NCBI GenBank assembly: GCA_964514655.1
Contig: CAZEQY010000004.1
Location: forward strand, 1-64,000
Direction: 5' to 3'
Source: SZAS-7 sp964514655
GTDB taxonomy: Bacteria > Chlamydiota > Chlamydiia > Chlamydiales > FEN-1388
Length of the DNA: 64,000 bases
Shown: positions 17,163-25,391 of the stretch, piece after piece
Position numbering within the stretch: the first letter of the stretch is position 1
How the letters are laid out: the number at the start of each line of letters is the position of its first letter
Notes under the pieces: generated by a model
The model's database searches: none
Told to the model about the DNA's origin: nothing
Seen by the model: only the letters and a program-made list of their open reading frames with translations
Translations under genes and position numbers: made by a program

Positions 17163-17660
17163 ATGAGTTGTGTTGCGCGGTATCTCTTCACAATTTGTAC
17201 TTTTTTCGTGGTATCTACACATTTGTTTGCAGAGGATGTACAAAGGCTTTCGGCTTATAATGCGGGCGCTCCACAAATGATGGATACTACCGAAGATCCA
17301 GTCAGTTTGCCATTTGATACAGTAATGCCACAGGGTATTACCCGCGCAAGTCATCAAAGCTTTACGTTGCCAGCAGGCACGTTTCTTGTGAGATGGAATG
17401 CTCTTACCTTCTATACGACACAGTATATCAATGATTTGACTCTAAATCTTGGTATAGCGAATACCATTGCACTTTTTCCTTCATTAAGTAATGTGAAATC
17501 CTATGTAATCGATGGGGAAAAAGTAATGGCAACAATTTCTGGAGCAAGCCGTATCACCCTCACTTCACCTACAGAGATTTGTTTAGTTGCAACCGAAACT
17601 ACAGGGCATCAAACTGGAATTTTTAATCCATTTATTGATATCGTAAAAATTTCAGATTGA
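17163..17660 (+). CDS. Small secreted beta-rich protein (166 aa)
   Basis: A signal peptide (about 1-24, MSCVARYLFTICTFF to LFAED) precedes a single beta-rich domain with segments SFTLPAGTFLVRWNA, TISGASRITLTSPT and PFIDIVKI. The pattern resembles C1q/TNF-like jelly-roll modules in phage fibres and spore-coat proteins, but that is a weak visual match. I start at 17163 because GAGG lies about eight bases upstream. The protein should leave the cytosol and could bind a surface or ligand. Codon usage looks more A/T-rich than in neighbouring core genes, in keeping with a cassette origin. Downstream, AAAAGGGCCCCTTTT could act as a terminator. Confidence 0.7.
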   Translation: MSCVARYLFTICTFFVVSTHLFAEDVQRLSAYNAGAPQMMDTTEDPVSLPFDTVMPQGITRASHQSFTLPAGTFLVRWNALTFYTTQYINDLTLNLGIANTIALFPSLSNVKSYVIDGEKVMATISGASRITLTSPTEICLVATETTGHQTGIFNPFIDIVKISD

Positions 17661-17808
17661 AAAGGGCCCCTTTTGTACTACCGGCGAAAATTGAGGCGAC
17701 TCAGGCCTTGCCCCGGGGGGGGTACAGTCGTAAAACCTCATATTTATCTTATTTATAACATAAAAAATCTTAGTCTTGAATATACTGACCAACTAGACGG
17801 AGTTGTTT

Positions 17809-18570
17809 ATGGCAATTGATGGGATTCTTAATAAGCGCTGCAGTATATCTGGCAAAGCTATTGCAAGTTTAATAACAAAAGCTACAAAAGAAGGTCGACA
17901 GTTTGCTCTTGCGATTATCACTGATCCAGATGGCTCACGCCACTATTTTGATGCACTGCTTCTCAATCAATGGTTTTTGAAAGAACCCAAAGTAACCAAT
18001 CCAAATACACGCAGTACGACCTTTACAGTTCAGTATTTATGGAATAAAACCCGTACAGATGTCTTTGAACCCTTAGGAGAACTCCCTGCATTTGAACTAA
18101 CCTTAGAAAACAAAAAATTTTCTGAAATGAACAGGTATGCAGTCGCCTGCAATCATGTAAAAGGCATAAAGCGAATCAAATCTATAGGTAAGATTTTGCT
18201 CGATAACCCTGTCAAGAATAAAGACTGGATCTCGGCGTTATACAGTAACTTCTCTCACCAACTATCTCTCCAAGAGGTCTTTGCCGACGTGTGTAGTGAT
18301 TTTGGTGCTGAATTAGTCGAATGTGATGGTGAGAATGATCATGTTCATCTATTAGTGAATTATCCGCCTAAAGTCGCTGTATCCAAACTCGTAAACAGTT
18401 TGAAGGGCGTGTCTTCTAGGTTAATCAGGAAAAAAAATTACCCATCGATTAGAAATGCACTTTGGGGAGAAAGTCTTTGGTCTCCAAGTTATTTTTCAGG
18501 CACTTGTGGAGGGGCACCTCTTGCGATTGTGAAAGAGTATATCCAGTCACAATCTAGCCCAAATCACTAA
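17809..18570 (+). CDS. Fusion of U-box-like domain with IS200/IS605 TnpA C-terminus
   Basis: The N-terminal 80 residues (RCSISGKAI, DPDGSRHYFDALLLNQWF, TNPNTRS) have the spacing of a U-box, a zinc-free RING-like ubiquitin ligase fold. From about residue 145 the sequence is the C-terminal three quarters of an IS200/IS605 Y1 transposase: DHVHLLV gives the HUH pair His178/His180, then SLKGVSSR, LWSPSYF and EYIQSQ with catalytic Tyr244 and Gln248. The first beta strand of TnpA (usually before a TKYRR motif) is missing, replaced by about 60 residues of unknown origin. The start at 17809 has GGAG six bases upstream. No tnpB is present. Whether it transposes or ubiquitinates is unknown. Confidence 0.75.
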   Translation: MAIDGILNKRCSISGKAIASLITKATKEGRQFALAIITDPDGSRHYFDALLLNQWFLKEPKVTNPNTRSTTFTVQYLWNKTRTDVFEPLGELPAFELTLENKKFSEMNRYAVACNHVKGIKRIKSIGKILLDNPVKNKDWISALYSNFSHQLSLQEVFADVCSDFGAELVECDGENDHVHLLVNYPPKVAVSKLVNSLKGVSSRLIRKKNYPSIRNALWGESLWSPSYFSGTCGGAPLAIVKEYIQSQSSPNH

Positions 18571-18576
18571 AAAAGA

Positions 18577-18620
18577 CGCGCCTTACATCCCGGCCATAAA
18601 TGACCGGGTTTTACGGCGCG
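18577..18620 (+). mobile_element. IS200/IS605-type right-end hairpin
   Basis: An imperfect 44-nt hairpin follows the transposase stop by 6 bp. Outer arms CGCGCC/GGCGCG and inner arms CCCGG/CCGGG surround a CATAAATG-type loop. Subterminal hairpins of this form are what TnpA recognises at the right end of IS200/IS605 elements. A matching left-end hairpin upstream of 17809 is not clear. Confidence 0.62.
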
Positions 18621-18704
18621 AAGGATAAATACTAGAAGTAAAGCGGGGTCAGGCCTGGCATTCGGGCATTCGAAAATTTGAAAATAGGGGCCGGACTCTG
18701 GTTC

Positions 18705-18830
18705 CAACTTTCGCATCGACGGCGGTCGCTCCGGCAATGTTTAGGGCATGGTTAGGATTGCTTCGAGGCGGCTTTTTTCTTCTTGGAGGGAGACGTTGTG
18801 GTTGAAGTGAATTTGTACGCCGTATTCCTT
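18705..18830. repeat. Direct repeat B: SDR remnant plus glycosyltransferase 3' end
   Basis: This is the partner of repeat A (15325-15427). It carries a remnant of the SDR 3' end reading NFRIDGGRSGNV-stop, and then the intact glycosyltransferase 3' end. The two stop codons overlap tail to tail (TTAG at 18741-18744), which probably reflects the original junction between the genes. Confidence 0.75.
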
Positions 18831-19577
18831 TTCATTCGTGATATACTGGTCGATGCCATGTTTTCTTGCTAGGCGTGAAAAGATGATAAACTCATAGTCG
18901 TCAGTGCCATCAATGTAGCTCAGCTTGTCAAGGTGTTTACTGTTTATAAGATAGGTGCAGTGCACAAGGTCTACTTTAAATGTGCCCACAAGGGTGCGCT
19001 TAAGAATGGGTATGTGGTTTGGGTGGTCCATATAGTAGCCATTTGGTTCGCAGGCATAGAAAAAGTTAGAGTAGAGGTCATAGGGCTCCGGAATGGAGCG
19101 TAAGTAGGGTGCGATAATGGGCTTATCTTTTGCAACAAGGTCTGAAAGGGTGTAGCGGGCTATGAAGTTGTCACAGTCTGCAACAAAGTAGTAGTCAGAG
19201 CCAGTTTCTTGGGCTTTTTTTAGGCTTTTATTGCGTATGAGGGCAAGGGTTTTAAAGCGTAGGGGGCTCCATGCGTGTGGGTCGCTATCTACAATTGCCT
19301 TGGCAGTCGGCTCCTCATCAAAGATGATCTCTTTATAATAGGGCTTATTGGCTGCTGTCCATGCTTCTAGCAGGGCTTTTGTATTGTCTTGGTTGTTGTC
19401 AGTTTTGATGTATATGGTGATGAGCTTTTTGGGGTAGTCTTGGTTTTCAAGGCACTGCAAAAAGCGGGGTAAAACATGCTCTTTATTGCGCGCTAAAATA
19501 GCCACGAGCACTGTTTTATCAGAACACATTACGTAAGGTGCGTAGAGCAGCGCTAGAAAAAAAAGTATTCTCTTCAT
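18741..19577 (-). CDS. Secreted collagen-galactosyltransferase-like glycosyltransferase
   Basis: A signal peptide (about 1-18) is followed by a GT-A domain that resembles the catalytic domain of eukaryotic procollagen galactosyltransferase (GLT25D/COLGALT). Shared landmarks are VLVAILARNKEHVLPRFL, the TDNNQDNT stretch, the DxD motif in YFVADCDNF, the APYLRS segment and FDDxIxF-like DDYEFIIFSRLA. Related domains occur in metazoans and giant viruses. The likely reaction is sugar transfer from a nucleotide sugar to hydroxylysine or another acceptor, outside the bacterial cytosol. It follows metQ by 2 bp, so it is probably the last gene of the metNIQ operon. Acquisition from an amoeba or virus is inference. 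Confidence 0.8.
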   Translation of the reverse strand: MKRILFFLALLYAPYVMCSDKTVLVAILARNKEHVLPRFLQCLENQDYPKKLITIYIKTDNNQDNTKALLEAWTAANKPYYKEIIFDEEPTAKAIVDSDPHAWSPLRFKTLALIRNKSLKKAQETGSDYYFVADCDNFIARYTLSDLVAKDKPIIAPYLRSIPEPYDLYSNFFYACEPNGYYMDHPNHIPILKRTLVGTFKVDLVHCTYLINSKHLDKLSYIDGTDDYEFIIFSRLARKHGIDQYITNEKEYGVQIHFNHNVSLQEEKSRLEAILTMP

Positions 19578-19579
19578 GC

Positions 19580-20356
19580 TTAAAATGCCGGAATTATGGC
19601 TCCTTTATATTTATCGAGAATATGCTTTCTCATCTTTTCTGAAGTCATAGCCTGCTTTAAGGCTATAAGCTCTTTTCGGTTTTCATCGCCCTCGCGGATG
19701 GCTATTACGTTGGCAAAGTTTGAGGTGCTGTCTTCGCGGATGAGTGCATCAACAAGCGGCTTTAGATCTGCTTGTAGCGCAAAGTTTGTGGGGATAATGC
19801 TTGCATCAACATCTTGCAAAGTGCGCGGTAGCATTGCAGAGTCCATCTCAACAAAGGTGATGTTTTTGGGGTTTGACGTGATGTTGAGCACTGTAGCGTG
19901 CAGGTTATTTGGATCGTCCATTTGGATGATGCCTGCATGATGCAACAGAGCAAGGGCTCGAGATTCATTTGTAGGGTCATTAGGAAGAGAGATAATGGCC
20001 TTTTCTTTTAGGTCGTGGATGTCCTTTATCTTCTTTGAATAGACGCCCATTGGTTCAATATGTACCGCCACTAAACTCTTTATAGGGTAGTGAAACATCT
20101 CTTTTTGCGACGCTAGGTAAGGAGCATGCTGAAAGAAGTTGGCATCAACTTCGCCATCGGCTAAAGCTCTATTGGGGATATTATAGTCATCGACAGTGAC
20201 AATTTCGAGTTGTATACCCTCTTTAAGTAGATCAGGCTCTACATAGCTCAAAAGCTCGCCATGAGGGACTGTTGTAGCTGCTACTTTTAGCGTATGTTCA
20301 TTTTTAGAGCAGCTTGCAGCAAGTAAAAGTATGCAAAAGAAGAGTGCTTGTTTCAT
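19580..20356 (-). CDS. metQ: Methionine ABC transporter lipoprotein MetQ
   Basis: This is the substrate-binding lipoprotein of the D/L-methionine importer. The signal ends in LLAASC, a good lipobox with Cys at residue 16. The NLPA/MetQ fold follows, with LKVAATTVPHGELL at the start of the mature part and FFQHAPYL, ISLPNDPTNESRALALL as characteristic segments. Length (258 aa) is normal. It overlaps metI by 4 bp and completes the set MetN (ATPase), MetI (permease), MetQ (binding). Chlamydiae cannot make methionine, so the transporter is likely important. Confidence 0.93.
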   Translation of the reverse strand: MKQALFFCILLLAASCSKNEHTLKVAATTVPHGELLSYVEPDLLKEGIQLEIVTVDDYNIPNRALADGEVDANFFQHAPYLASQKEMFHYPIKSLVAVHIEPMGVYSKKIKDIHDLKEKAIISLPNDPTNESRALALLHHAGIIQMDDPNNLHATVLNITSNPKNITFVEMDSAMLPRTLQDVDASIIPTNFALQADLKPLVDALIREDSTSNFANVIAIREGDENRKELIALKQAMTSEKMRKHILDKYKGAIIPAF

Positions 20357-21036
20357 CGTTCGTAGATTCCTCTTTTTTTATAGATGTTTGTGGCTAGTAG
20401 ATTACCGCCCCATTGAGTCAGCTGTACGAGCAGGATCATTAAAATCACTGTTGCAGACATCATAAAGAGGTCAAAGCGGTTGTAGCCATATTGGATAGCC
20501 ACTTTGCCAAGGCCGCCGCCTCCCACCATGCCTGCCATAGCACTATAGCCTATGAGGTTGATGAGCGTTAGGGTAAGGCCCTGAATAAGGGCTGGGGTCT
20601 GTTCTACTAAAAGTACCTTGGTGATGATCTGCCATGTCGAAGAGCCCATTACCCGTGCAGCTTCAATAATTTCCTTGTTGGTTTCTTTAAGGGAGCTTTC
20701 TACAAGGCGCGCAATGAGGGGTATTGCAGCTATTGCAAGGGGCACTATAGAGGCTGCTGTTCCTAAACTTGTGCCTACAATAAAGCGGGTGAAAGGAATG
20801 ATTGCTACAATCAAGATAGCAAAAGGAAATGATCTACCTATGTTGACGAGAGTGTCAAGGGTCTTATAGAGCCATGGCGTATCTTTAAGGTGACCTTTTG
20901 ACGTGATGGTCAAAAGCACCCCTAAGGGCAAGCCAAAGAGGCATGCAAAGAACGCTGATGCTACAACCATAATTATGGTGTTTAGGCATTCGATAGGTAA
21001 AATCTGTATTGCTAAAGCGAGTTTATCTTCCATCAT
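20353..21036 (-). CDS. metI: Methionine ABC transporter permease MetI
   Basis: This inner-membrane permease has about five hydrophobic helices and the EAA loop EAARVMGSSTWQIITKVLL near residue 145, which contacts MetN. Landmarks such as GRSFPFAILIVAIIPFTR and GLPLGVLL are typical of MetI. Length is 227 aa. The start overlaps the metN stop by 4 bp and the stop overlaps metQ by 4 bp, so the three genes are translated as one unit. Confidence 0.93.
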   Translation of the reverse strand: MMEDKLALAIQILPIECLNTIIMVVASAFFACLFGLPLGVLLTITSKGHLKDTPWLYKTLDTLVNIGRSFPFAILIVAIIPFTRFIVGTSLGTAASIVPLAIAAIPLIARLVESSLKETNKEIIEAARVMGSSTWQIITKVLLVEQTPALIQGLTLTLINLIGYSAMAGMVGGGGLGKVAIQYGYNRFDLFMMSATVILMILLVQLTQWGGNLLATNIYKKRGIYER

Positions 21037-22033
21037 AGCACCTCATACTGAATGTGATGCTCGGAGAGGTAGGCAAGAGACTTTTTGATGTTCTCTTGGC
21101 TGCCGGTGATGTCGAGCATAAGGTTGCCGATAAGTACTCCCTGAAGAGAGTCTAGCCAGCCGTAGAGTATGTTGACATCCACATCAAAGGTTTTGATAAT
21201 TTTGGATATATGCGGCTTACTTGCTTCATCGCTTTTGTAGCTAAGCTTTAAAAGTACGCCATTTGCCTTCATGTTTTTTGGCAGATCGTGCGTTGTATGC
21301 TGCAAAAATTGCTTTGTAGTAGCGTGTTGAGGCGTTGCAAAGATGTCTACAAGGTCTCCGGACTCAACAATTTTTCCCTTGTGGACGACAGCTACCTTGT
21401 TGCAGAGCTGCTTGACAACGTCCATCTCGTGCGTAATAAGCACTATCGTCAAGCCTAGCGTGCGGTTGAGCTTTCGTAAAAGAGCTAGAATGTCTCGCGT
21501 AGTTTTGGGGTCTAAGGCACTTGTTGCCTCGTCGCAAAGGAGTACATCAGGATGCGATGCTAGCGCTCTAGCAATACCCACGCGCTGTTTTTGGCCGCCA
21601 CTTAGCTGGGCAGGGTAGACGTCACGTTTTTGTTCAAGATCTACAAGATGCAGCATTTCGTTGATGCGCTCTTGGCGCTCTTGAGGCGAAAATCCATGGA
21701 TCTCTAGAGGATATGAGATATTTTCAGCAACGGTTCTACTTGAGAGCAGGTTAAAGTGCTGAAAGATCATCCCAAACTTTCGTCTGCAGCAGCGAAGTTC
21801 TTTACTTGGCATCTGGACTGTATTACAGCCATTGAGGATAATATCGCCAGAAGAGGGCTTTTCGATGGTAGAAAGGCAGCGAATGAGTGTAGACTTTCCT
21901 GCGCCACTTTGGCCGATGATGCCAAAGATATCACCCTTTTGGATGGTGAGGTTTATGTCGTGAAGTGCCTCTACCTTCTTGCCAGAAGAGTAGTAGAGCT
22001 TCGACAGGTTTTTGATTTGGATAATGGGAGCAT
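21033..22033 (-). CDS. metN: Methionine ABC transporter ATPase MetN (start codon disrupted)
   Basis: All ABC motifs are present in one frame: Walker A GIIGQSGAGKST, signature LSGGQKQR, Walker B VLLCDEATSALDP and a C-terminal NIL ligand-sensing domain (about 255-330). The reading frame begins at a TAG (22050-22052) and contains no ATG, GTG or TTG before Walker A. An ATG at 22031-22033 is one base out of frame with the codons for PIIQIKNLSK. A single-base deletion in codon 2, a non-standard ATT start at 22025, or a sequence error would explain this. The first in-frame ATG (21812) would remove Walker A and is rejected. The end coordinate given is the out-of-frame ATG. Confidence 0.85.
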
Positions 22034-22102
22034 CAGTGAAGGCGCGTACCTATACTTTTTAAATAAGAACATTGTATCATAGCAACGAATTAAAGGTCTA
22101 TT

Positions 22103-22666
22103 ATGAAAACAAGATGTCCATGGGCAACTCCTGGAAATGCCCTGTATGAAGAGTACCACGATAACGAGTGGGGTGTACCGGTGCACTCTGATAGCGTGCA
22201 CTTTGAGTTTTTAGTTTTAGAGGCAGCGCAAGCGGGCCTTAGCTGGATACATGTTCTCAAGCGCCGAGAGGGCTATAAAGAGGCCTTTAGCAACTTTGAT
22301 CCCGCAAAAGTGGCAGGCTATGACCAAAAGAAGATTGAAGAGCTTCTTTTAAATCCCGGCATCATCCGAAATAGGCTGAAAGTAGAGTCTGCTGTCGAAA
22401 ATGCAAAGCGATTTTTGGCAATTCAGGAAGAATTTGGCAGCTTTGATGCCTATGTTTGGCAATTTGTGAATGGTAAGCCTATCCGCAATCACTGGCATAG
22501 CCTACAAGATGTGCCTTGCGAAACTAAAGAGTCAAAGGCACTATCCAAAGATCTAAAAAAACGTGGCTTTACCTTTGTAGGACCTACTATTATGTATGCC
22601 TATATGCAGGCTGTAGGCCTTGTAAATGACCATCTTGTAAGCTGCTTTAGATCTCAAAAGCAATGA
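22103..22666 (+). CDS. tag: DNA-3-methyladenine glycosylase I
   Basis: This base-excision enzyme removes 3-methyladenine from alkylated DNA. The N-terminus RCPWATPG and EYHDNEWGVP are diagnostic for Tag. The zinc ligands appear as the early Cys and His and the late His and Cys in DHLVSCF. WIHVLKRREGY and FVGPTIMYAYMQAVG are further family landmarks. Length (187 aa) is normal. It lies on the opposite strand to metN, with a short divergent region between them. Its 3' end overlaps the convergent phosphatase gene by 20 bp. Confidence 0.95.
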   Translation: MKTRCPWATPGNALYEEYHDNEWGVPVHSDSVHFEFLVLEAAQAGLSWIHVLKRREGYKEAFSNFDPAKVAGYDQKKIEELLLNPGIIRNRLKVESAVENAKRFLAIQEEFGSFDAYVWQFVNGKPIRNHWHSLQDVPCETKESKALSKDLKKRGFTFVGPTIMYAYMQAVGLVNDHLVSCFRSQKQ

Positions 22667-23750
22667 GGAGGCAGTCGTCGCACTTGCCGGCAAAGCTGAC
22701 TTCATTTTGCCTAAAGCGGCGGCCAAGCTCCTGTAATTTATAGCTGTCTTGGGCAAGCGCTGCTTTTTCCCACTCTTGTAAAAGAGCATCCTGGGCGGCC
22801 TTTTTCTTGGCAGTAAGCATTCTGAGGTAGTTGTTGAGCCTTATTACAATTTTTTTGGCAGTAAGGCTGTTGTCACCTTCATAGGGTTTAAGAAACTCTT
22901 CAAGCTCATAAGCACTTGGTTTTTGGGAAAATTCAAGCGTTGAGAGCGTATCAAAGAAAGGGGAATTGACGATGAGTGATAAGACGTCATCTTCTTCGTC
23001 TCTTGATAGATTGTCTAAAAGGCCATCGCTAGCAAGTACAACAAAGTCCTTAGCTGCAACTTGGGTAGAAAGTACGCATATATTGTCCGGGCGGTAGATC
23101 ATGCCGCGCCTTGTCAAGCAGCCGCCCGTGTCAGCGGTATTTGTGCGATCATCCTTTAGTATAGTTTCAAAAAGGTGGGCCCTTTTGCTTGTAGAGTCTA
23201 TGTGGATGATGCCGGAGTCGCCAAGAGCGCCCCCATTTAGCATATAAAGGCCTTTTTGGCTAAGAGGTGCTATGTCTACAAAGATGCATGTTGCATCTCC
23301 ATACATAGAGGGACGACTAGGCTTTGCAAGAGATGAGCGCACTAAAAGCTCTGTCACAAGCCTTCTAGCTTGGTCGCTATCTTCCGATATTGGAATATGG
23401 CTATTGCCAAGCTGCCTAATCATCTCGTCAGTAAAATCTTGTGCCGCATAGGCACTATCAAGGCCGCCACCACTTGTGCCGTCAAACAGGCAGGCATAGA
23501 TAGTATTATCATCGCGTATACCAAAACCTCCGCGGTCCATATTGACCCCAAGGCTATAGTCTGGCCCATATTCAAGCTTATGAAGAAGCGGTGGATAGGT
23601 AGAGTCGTGGATGAGGATAGCGCGCTCATCCGTTGAAGCGATCAAGCCTTGTGAACTAATAGAGTCTGACTTTGTTGCATACTGCATACATGTGCCCTCA
23701 ACTTGAGCATATATACCTATAGCGAGAAAAACAGTATAAAAATAGTTCAT
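22647..23750 (-). CDS. Secreted PP2C-family protein phosphatase
   Basis: A signal peptide (about 1-19) precedes a PP2C (PPM) fold. Metal-binding motifs are visible as ACLFDGTSGGG (Asp90/Gly91), GDATCIF, GGALGDSG, VVLASDGLLD (Asp242) and the final CDDC (about 358). The DGTSGGG form replaces the more common DGHGG. Family members dephosphorylate Ser/Thr in a Mn/Mg-dependent way. An exported PP2C could act on host or inclusion proteins; that is inference. The upstream RING-vWA gene ends 3 bp before its start, so the two are almost certainly cotranscribed. Confidence 0.85.
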   Translation of the reverse strand: MNYFYTVFLAIGIYAQVEGTCMQYATKSDSISSQGLIASTDERAILIHDSTYPPLLHKLEYGPDYSLGVNMDRGGFGIRDDNTIYACLFDGTSGGGLDSAYAAQDFTDEMIRQLGNSHIPISEDSDQARRLVTELLVRSSLAKPSRPSMYGDATCIFVDIAPLSQKGLYMLNGGALGDSGIIHIDSTSKRAHLFETILKDDRTNTADTGGCLTRRGMIYRPDNICVLSTQVAAKDFVVLASDGLLDNLSRDEEDDVLSLIVNSPFFDTLSTLEFSQKPSAYELEEFLKPYEGDNSLTAKKIVIRLNNYLRMLTAKKKAAQDALLQEWEKAALAQDSYKLQELGRRFRQNEVSFAGKCDDCLLIAFEI

Positions 23751-23753
23751 AGA

Positions 23754-25340
23754 TTACTCCCACAGGATTCGACGTGCGTGTACATTCTGGTTTACTCGTT
23801 GAACAGCAGCTTGAGCGCTTTGGCTTGCGTGACGAGCGTTTGGCGTTGCAAAGACGCTGTCGGCCCGTAGTGCTGACTGGGAAAGGGCATTTGAAAGGGC
23901 TGCATGAATAATTTGCGAGCCTCCTTGTTCAAAGTCTGGTGCATCCATCGCAGCAAGGGCTTTTTCGCAGTCGGCAATAAGCGCTACTGTGATTGGTGTG
24001 TCTTTGCTGATGGATGCTTTAAGCTGAGCAAGCACATCTTCAAGCGCTCTACGAGATTCATCATCAGGTGTGGCTGCAACTTGCAAGGCAACGCGTACAA
24101 GTTCGCGATTTTTGTGGGAGTTTATGAGTATGCGATCTTCTTGCGATACCGCCTTTTTAATGCTTTGATATTCTACGACCTTTTCTTGGTTGCTTCCTGG
24201 CTGTTTATAGCGTACTTGAACTGTTACAGGTTGCTCTAGGCGGATGAGGCTGCAGTGTTCTTGCTCTTCTGTAAATAGGGGAAAGCGCACCATCTCGTGG
24301 CCCGGTTGAATAACCATCTCCACGTTAAGAGCGGCTGCCTTACGAGCTGCGCCTATAAAGCCGCCAGCTGTTTGTGGGATTGTTTGGGCATCTGGGCAAT
24401 AGACAAAGGTGCCGTTTGAGCGTTGCTGAAGTTCTGATAATAGCCTAGCATCATGTTGCTGACCAAGGCCCAAAAAGCACATGTGCGCTTTTTGTTTTAT
24501 TGAGGCAATTGAATCTCTTGTGCTTTCGTAAGCGTTAGCATCTTGACCATCTGTTAGGAGGATAACTAGCGAGACAGGATTTGGCTCGTGTCTATCTGTA
24601 AGCACTCTATCGGCAATTTGGAGAGCTTTGCCAATATCTGTATTTCCACCTACTTGAAGAGAGTGAAGTGCTTGGTTTTGTATTCGTTTTCCTTCAGCGT
24701 TCATAGGTGTGAAGGGGGTGATGCGCCTTGCATGGCCATTAAAGGTTATTAAAGAAAGACGTTGATGGGGTTGAAGTTCATCTGTCAGCCACGCAAGCGT
24801 TTGCTTTACCTGCCCTATTTTGCCATCGTAGTTCATGCTTTCTGAAACATCGGCGACAACCAAAACGTCCATTGATGTCTGTTGATTGTCTGCATGTTCC
24901 GTGCGTGGTGCGCGAATTTTAATGAGCGCATCAAGATTCTCATCGGGGCCGATGCACTCTACCTCTAAATCAGCTCGTACATATGCTAAGGGAGCATCTG
25001 CAATTGGCTGATCATCATCAAAAACTTCTAGATCTTCTTCCTCTTCTTCTATCGGATCAGCAAAGAGTGATTGGGTAAGGATAGCCCGGTCATCATCATC
25101 CTGAGGCGGAAGTTTTATCTGTGAATCAAGGATGTGGGCAGCGGCTGGAGCGCGACAAAGGGGGCATTTTTCTTGCCACTGTGCAAGAGCTTTTGCGCAT
25201 TTTATATGGAGGATATGATTACAAGGAAGAGTCCTTAGGAGTGTAATGTCCCTTCCTAAGTAATCCGTACAGATGCAACATTCATCTTGTGCTTCCATTG
25301 GTGTTGGGGGGGTGCTTCTCTCAAGTGACACACTGCTCAT
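23754..25340 (-). CDS. RING-H2 finger plus vWA domain protein (E3 ligase candidate)
   Basis: The N-terminus holds a complete RING-H2 finger with ligands Cys21, Cys24, Cys40, His42, His45, Cys48, Cys59 and Cys62. An acidic linker (about 80-112) leads to a von Willebrand A domain at about 157-330 with an intact MIDAS: DVSES (164-168), the Thr of GGNTDIG, and LTDGQD. About 200 further residues follow. RING followed by vWA is the layout of plant WAV3-type E3 ubiquitin ligases. Bacteria lack ubiquitin, so the protein is probably injected into the host. There is no signal peptide, which would suit type III secretion. It is the first gene of an operon with the secreted PP2C. Confidence 0.88.
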   Translation of the reverse strand: MSSVSLERSTPPTPMEAQDECCICTDYLGRDITLLRTLPCNHILHIKCAKALAQWQEKCPLCRAPAAAHILDSQIKLPPQDDDDRAILTQSLFADPIEEEEEDLEVFDDDQPIADAPLAYVRADLEVECIGPDENLDALIKIRAPRTEHADNQQTSMDVLVVADVSESMNYDGKIGQVKQTLAWLTDELQPHQRLSLITFNGHARRITPFTPMNAEGKRIQNQALHSLQVGGNTDIGKALQIADRVLTDRHEPNPVSLVILLTDGQDANAYESTRDSIASIKQKAHMCFLGLGQQHDARLLSELQQRSNGTFVYCPDAQTIPQTAGGFIGAARKAAALNVEMVIQPGHEMVRFPLFTEEQEHCSLIRLEQPVTVQVRYKQPGSNQEKVVEYQSIKKAVSQEDRILINSHKNRELVRVALQVAATPDDESRRALEDVLAQLKASISKDTPITVALIADCEKALAAMDAPDFEQGGSQIIHAALSNALSQSALRADSVFATPNARHASQSAQAAVQRVNQNVHARRILWE

Positions 25341-25391
25341 AGAATCCTCCTTGTGGGTTGAATCTACGTGTCAGTGTAAATAGCTCCAATC

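Noticed and set aside
21033..21812. metN as a short protein starting at the first in-frame ATG
   Set aside because: It would lack Walker A, although an intact Walker A and N-terminus are encoded upstream in the same frame.
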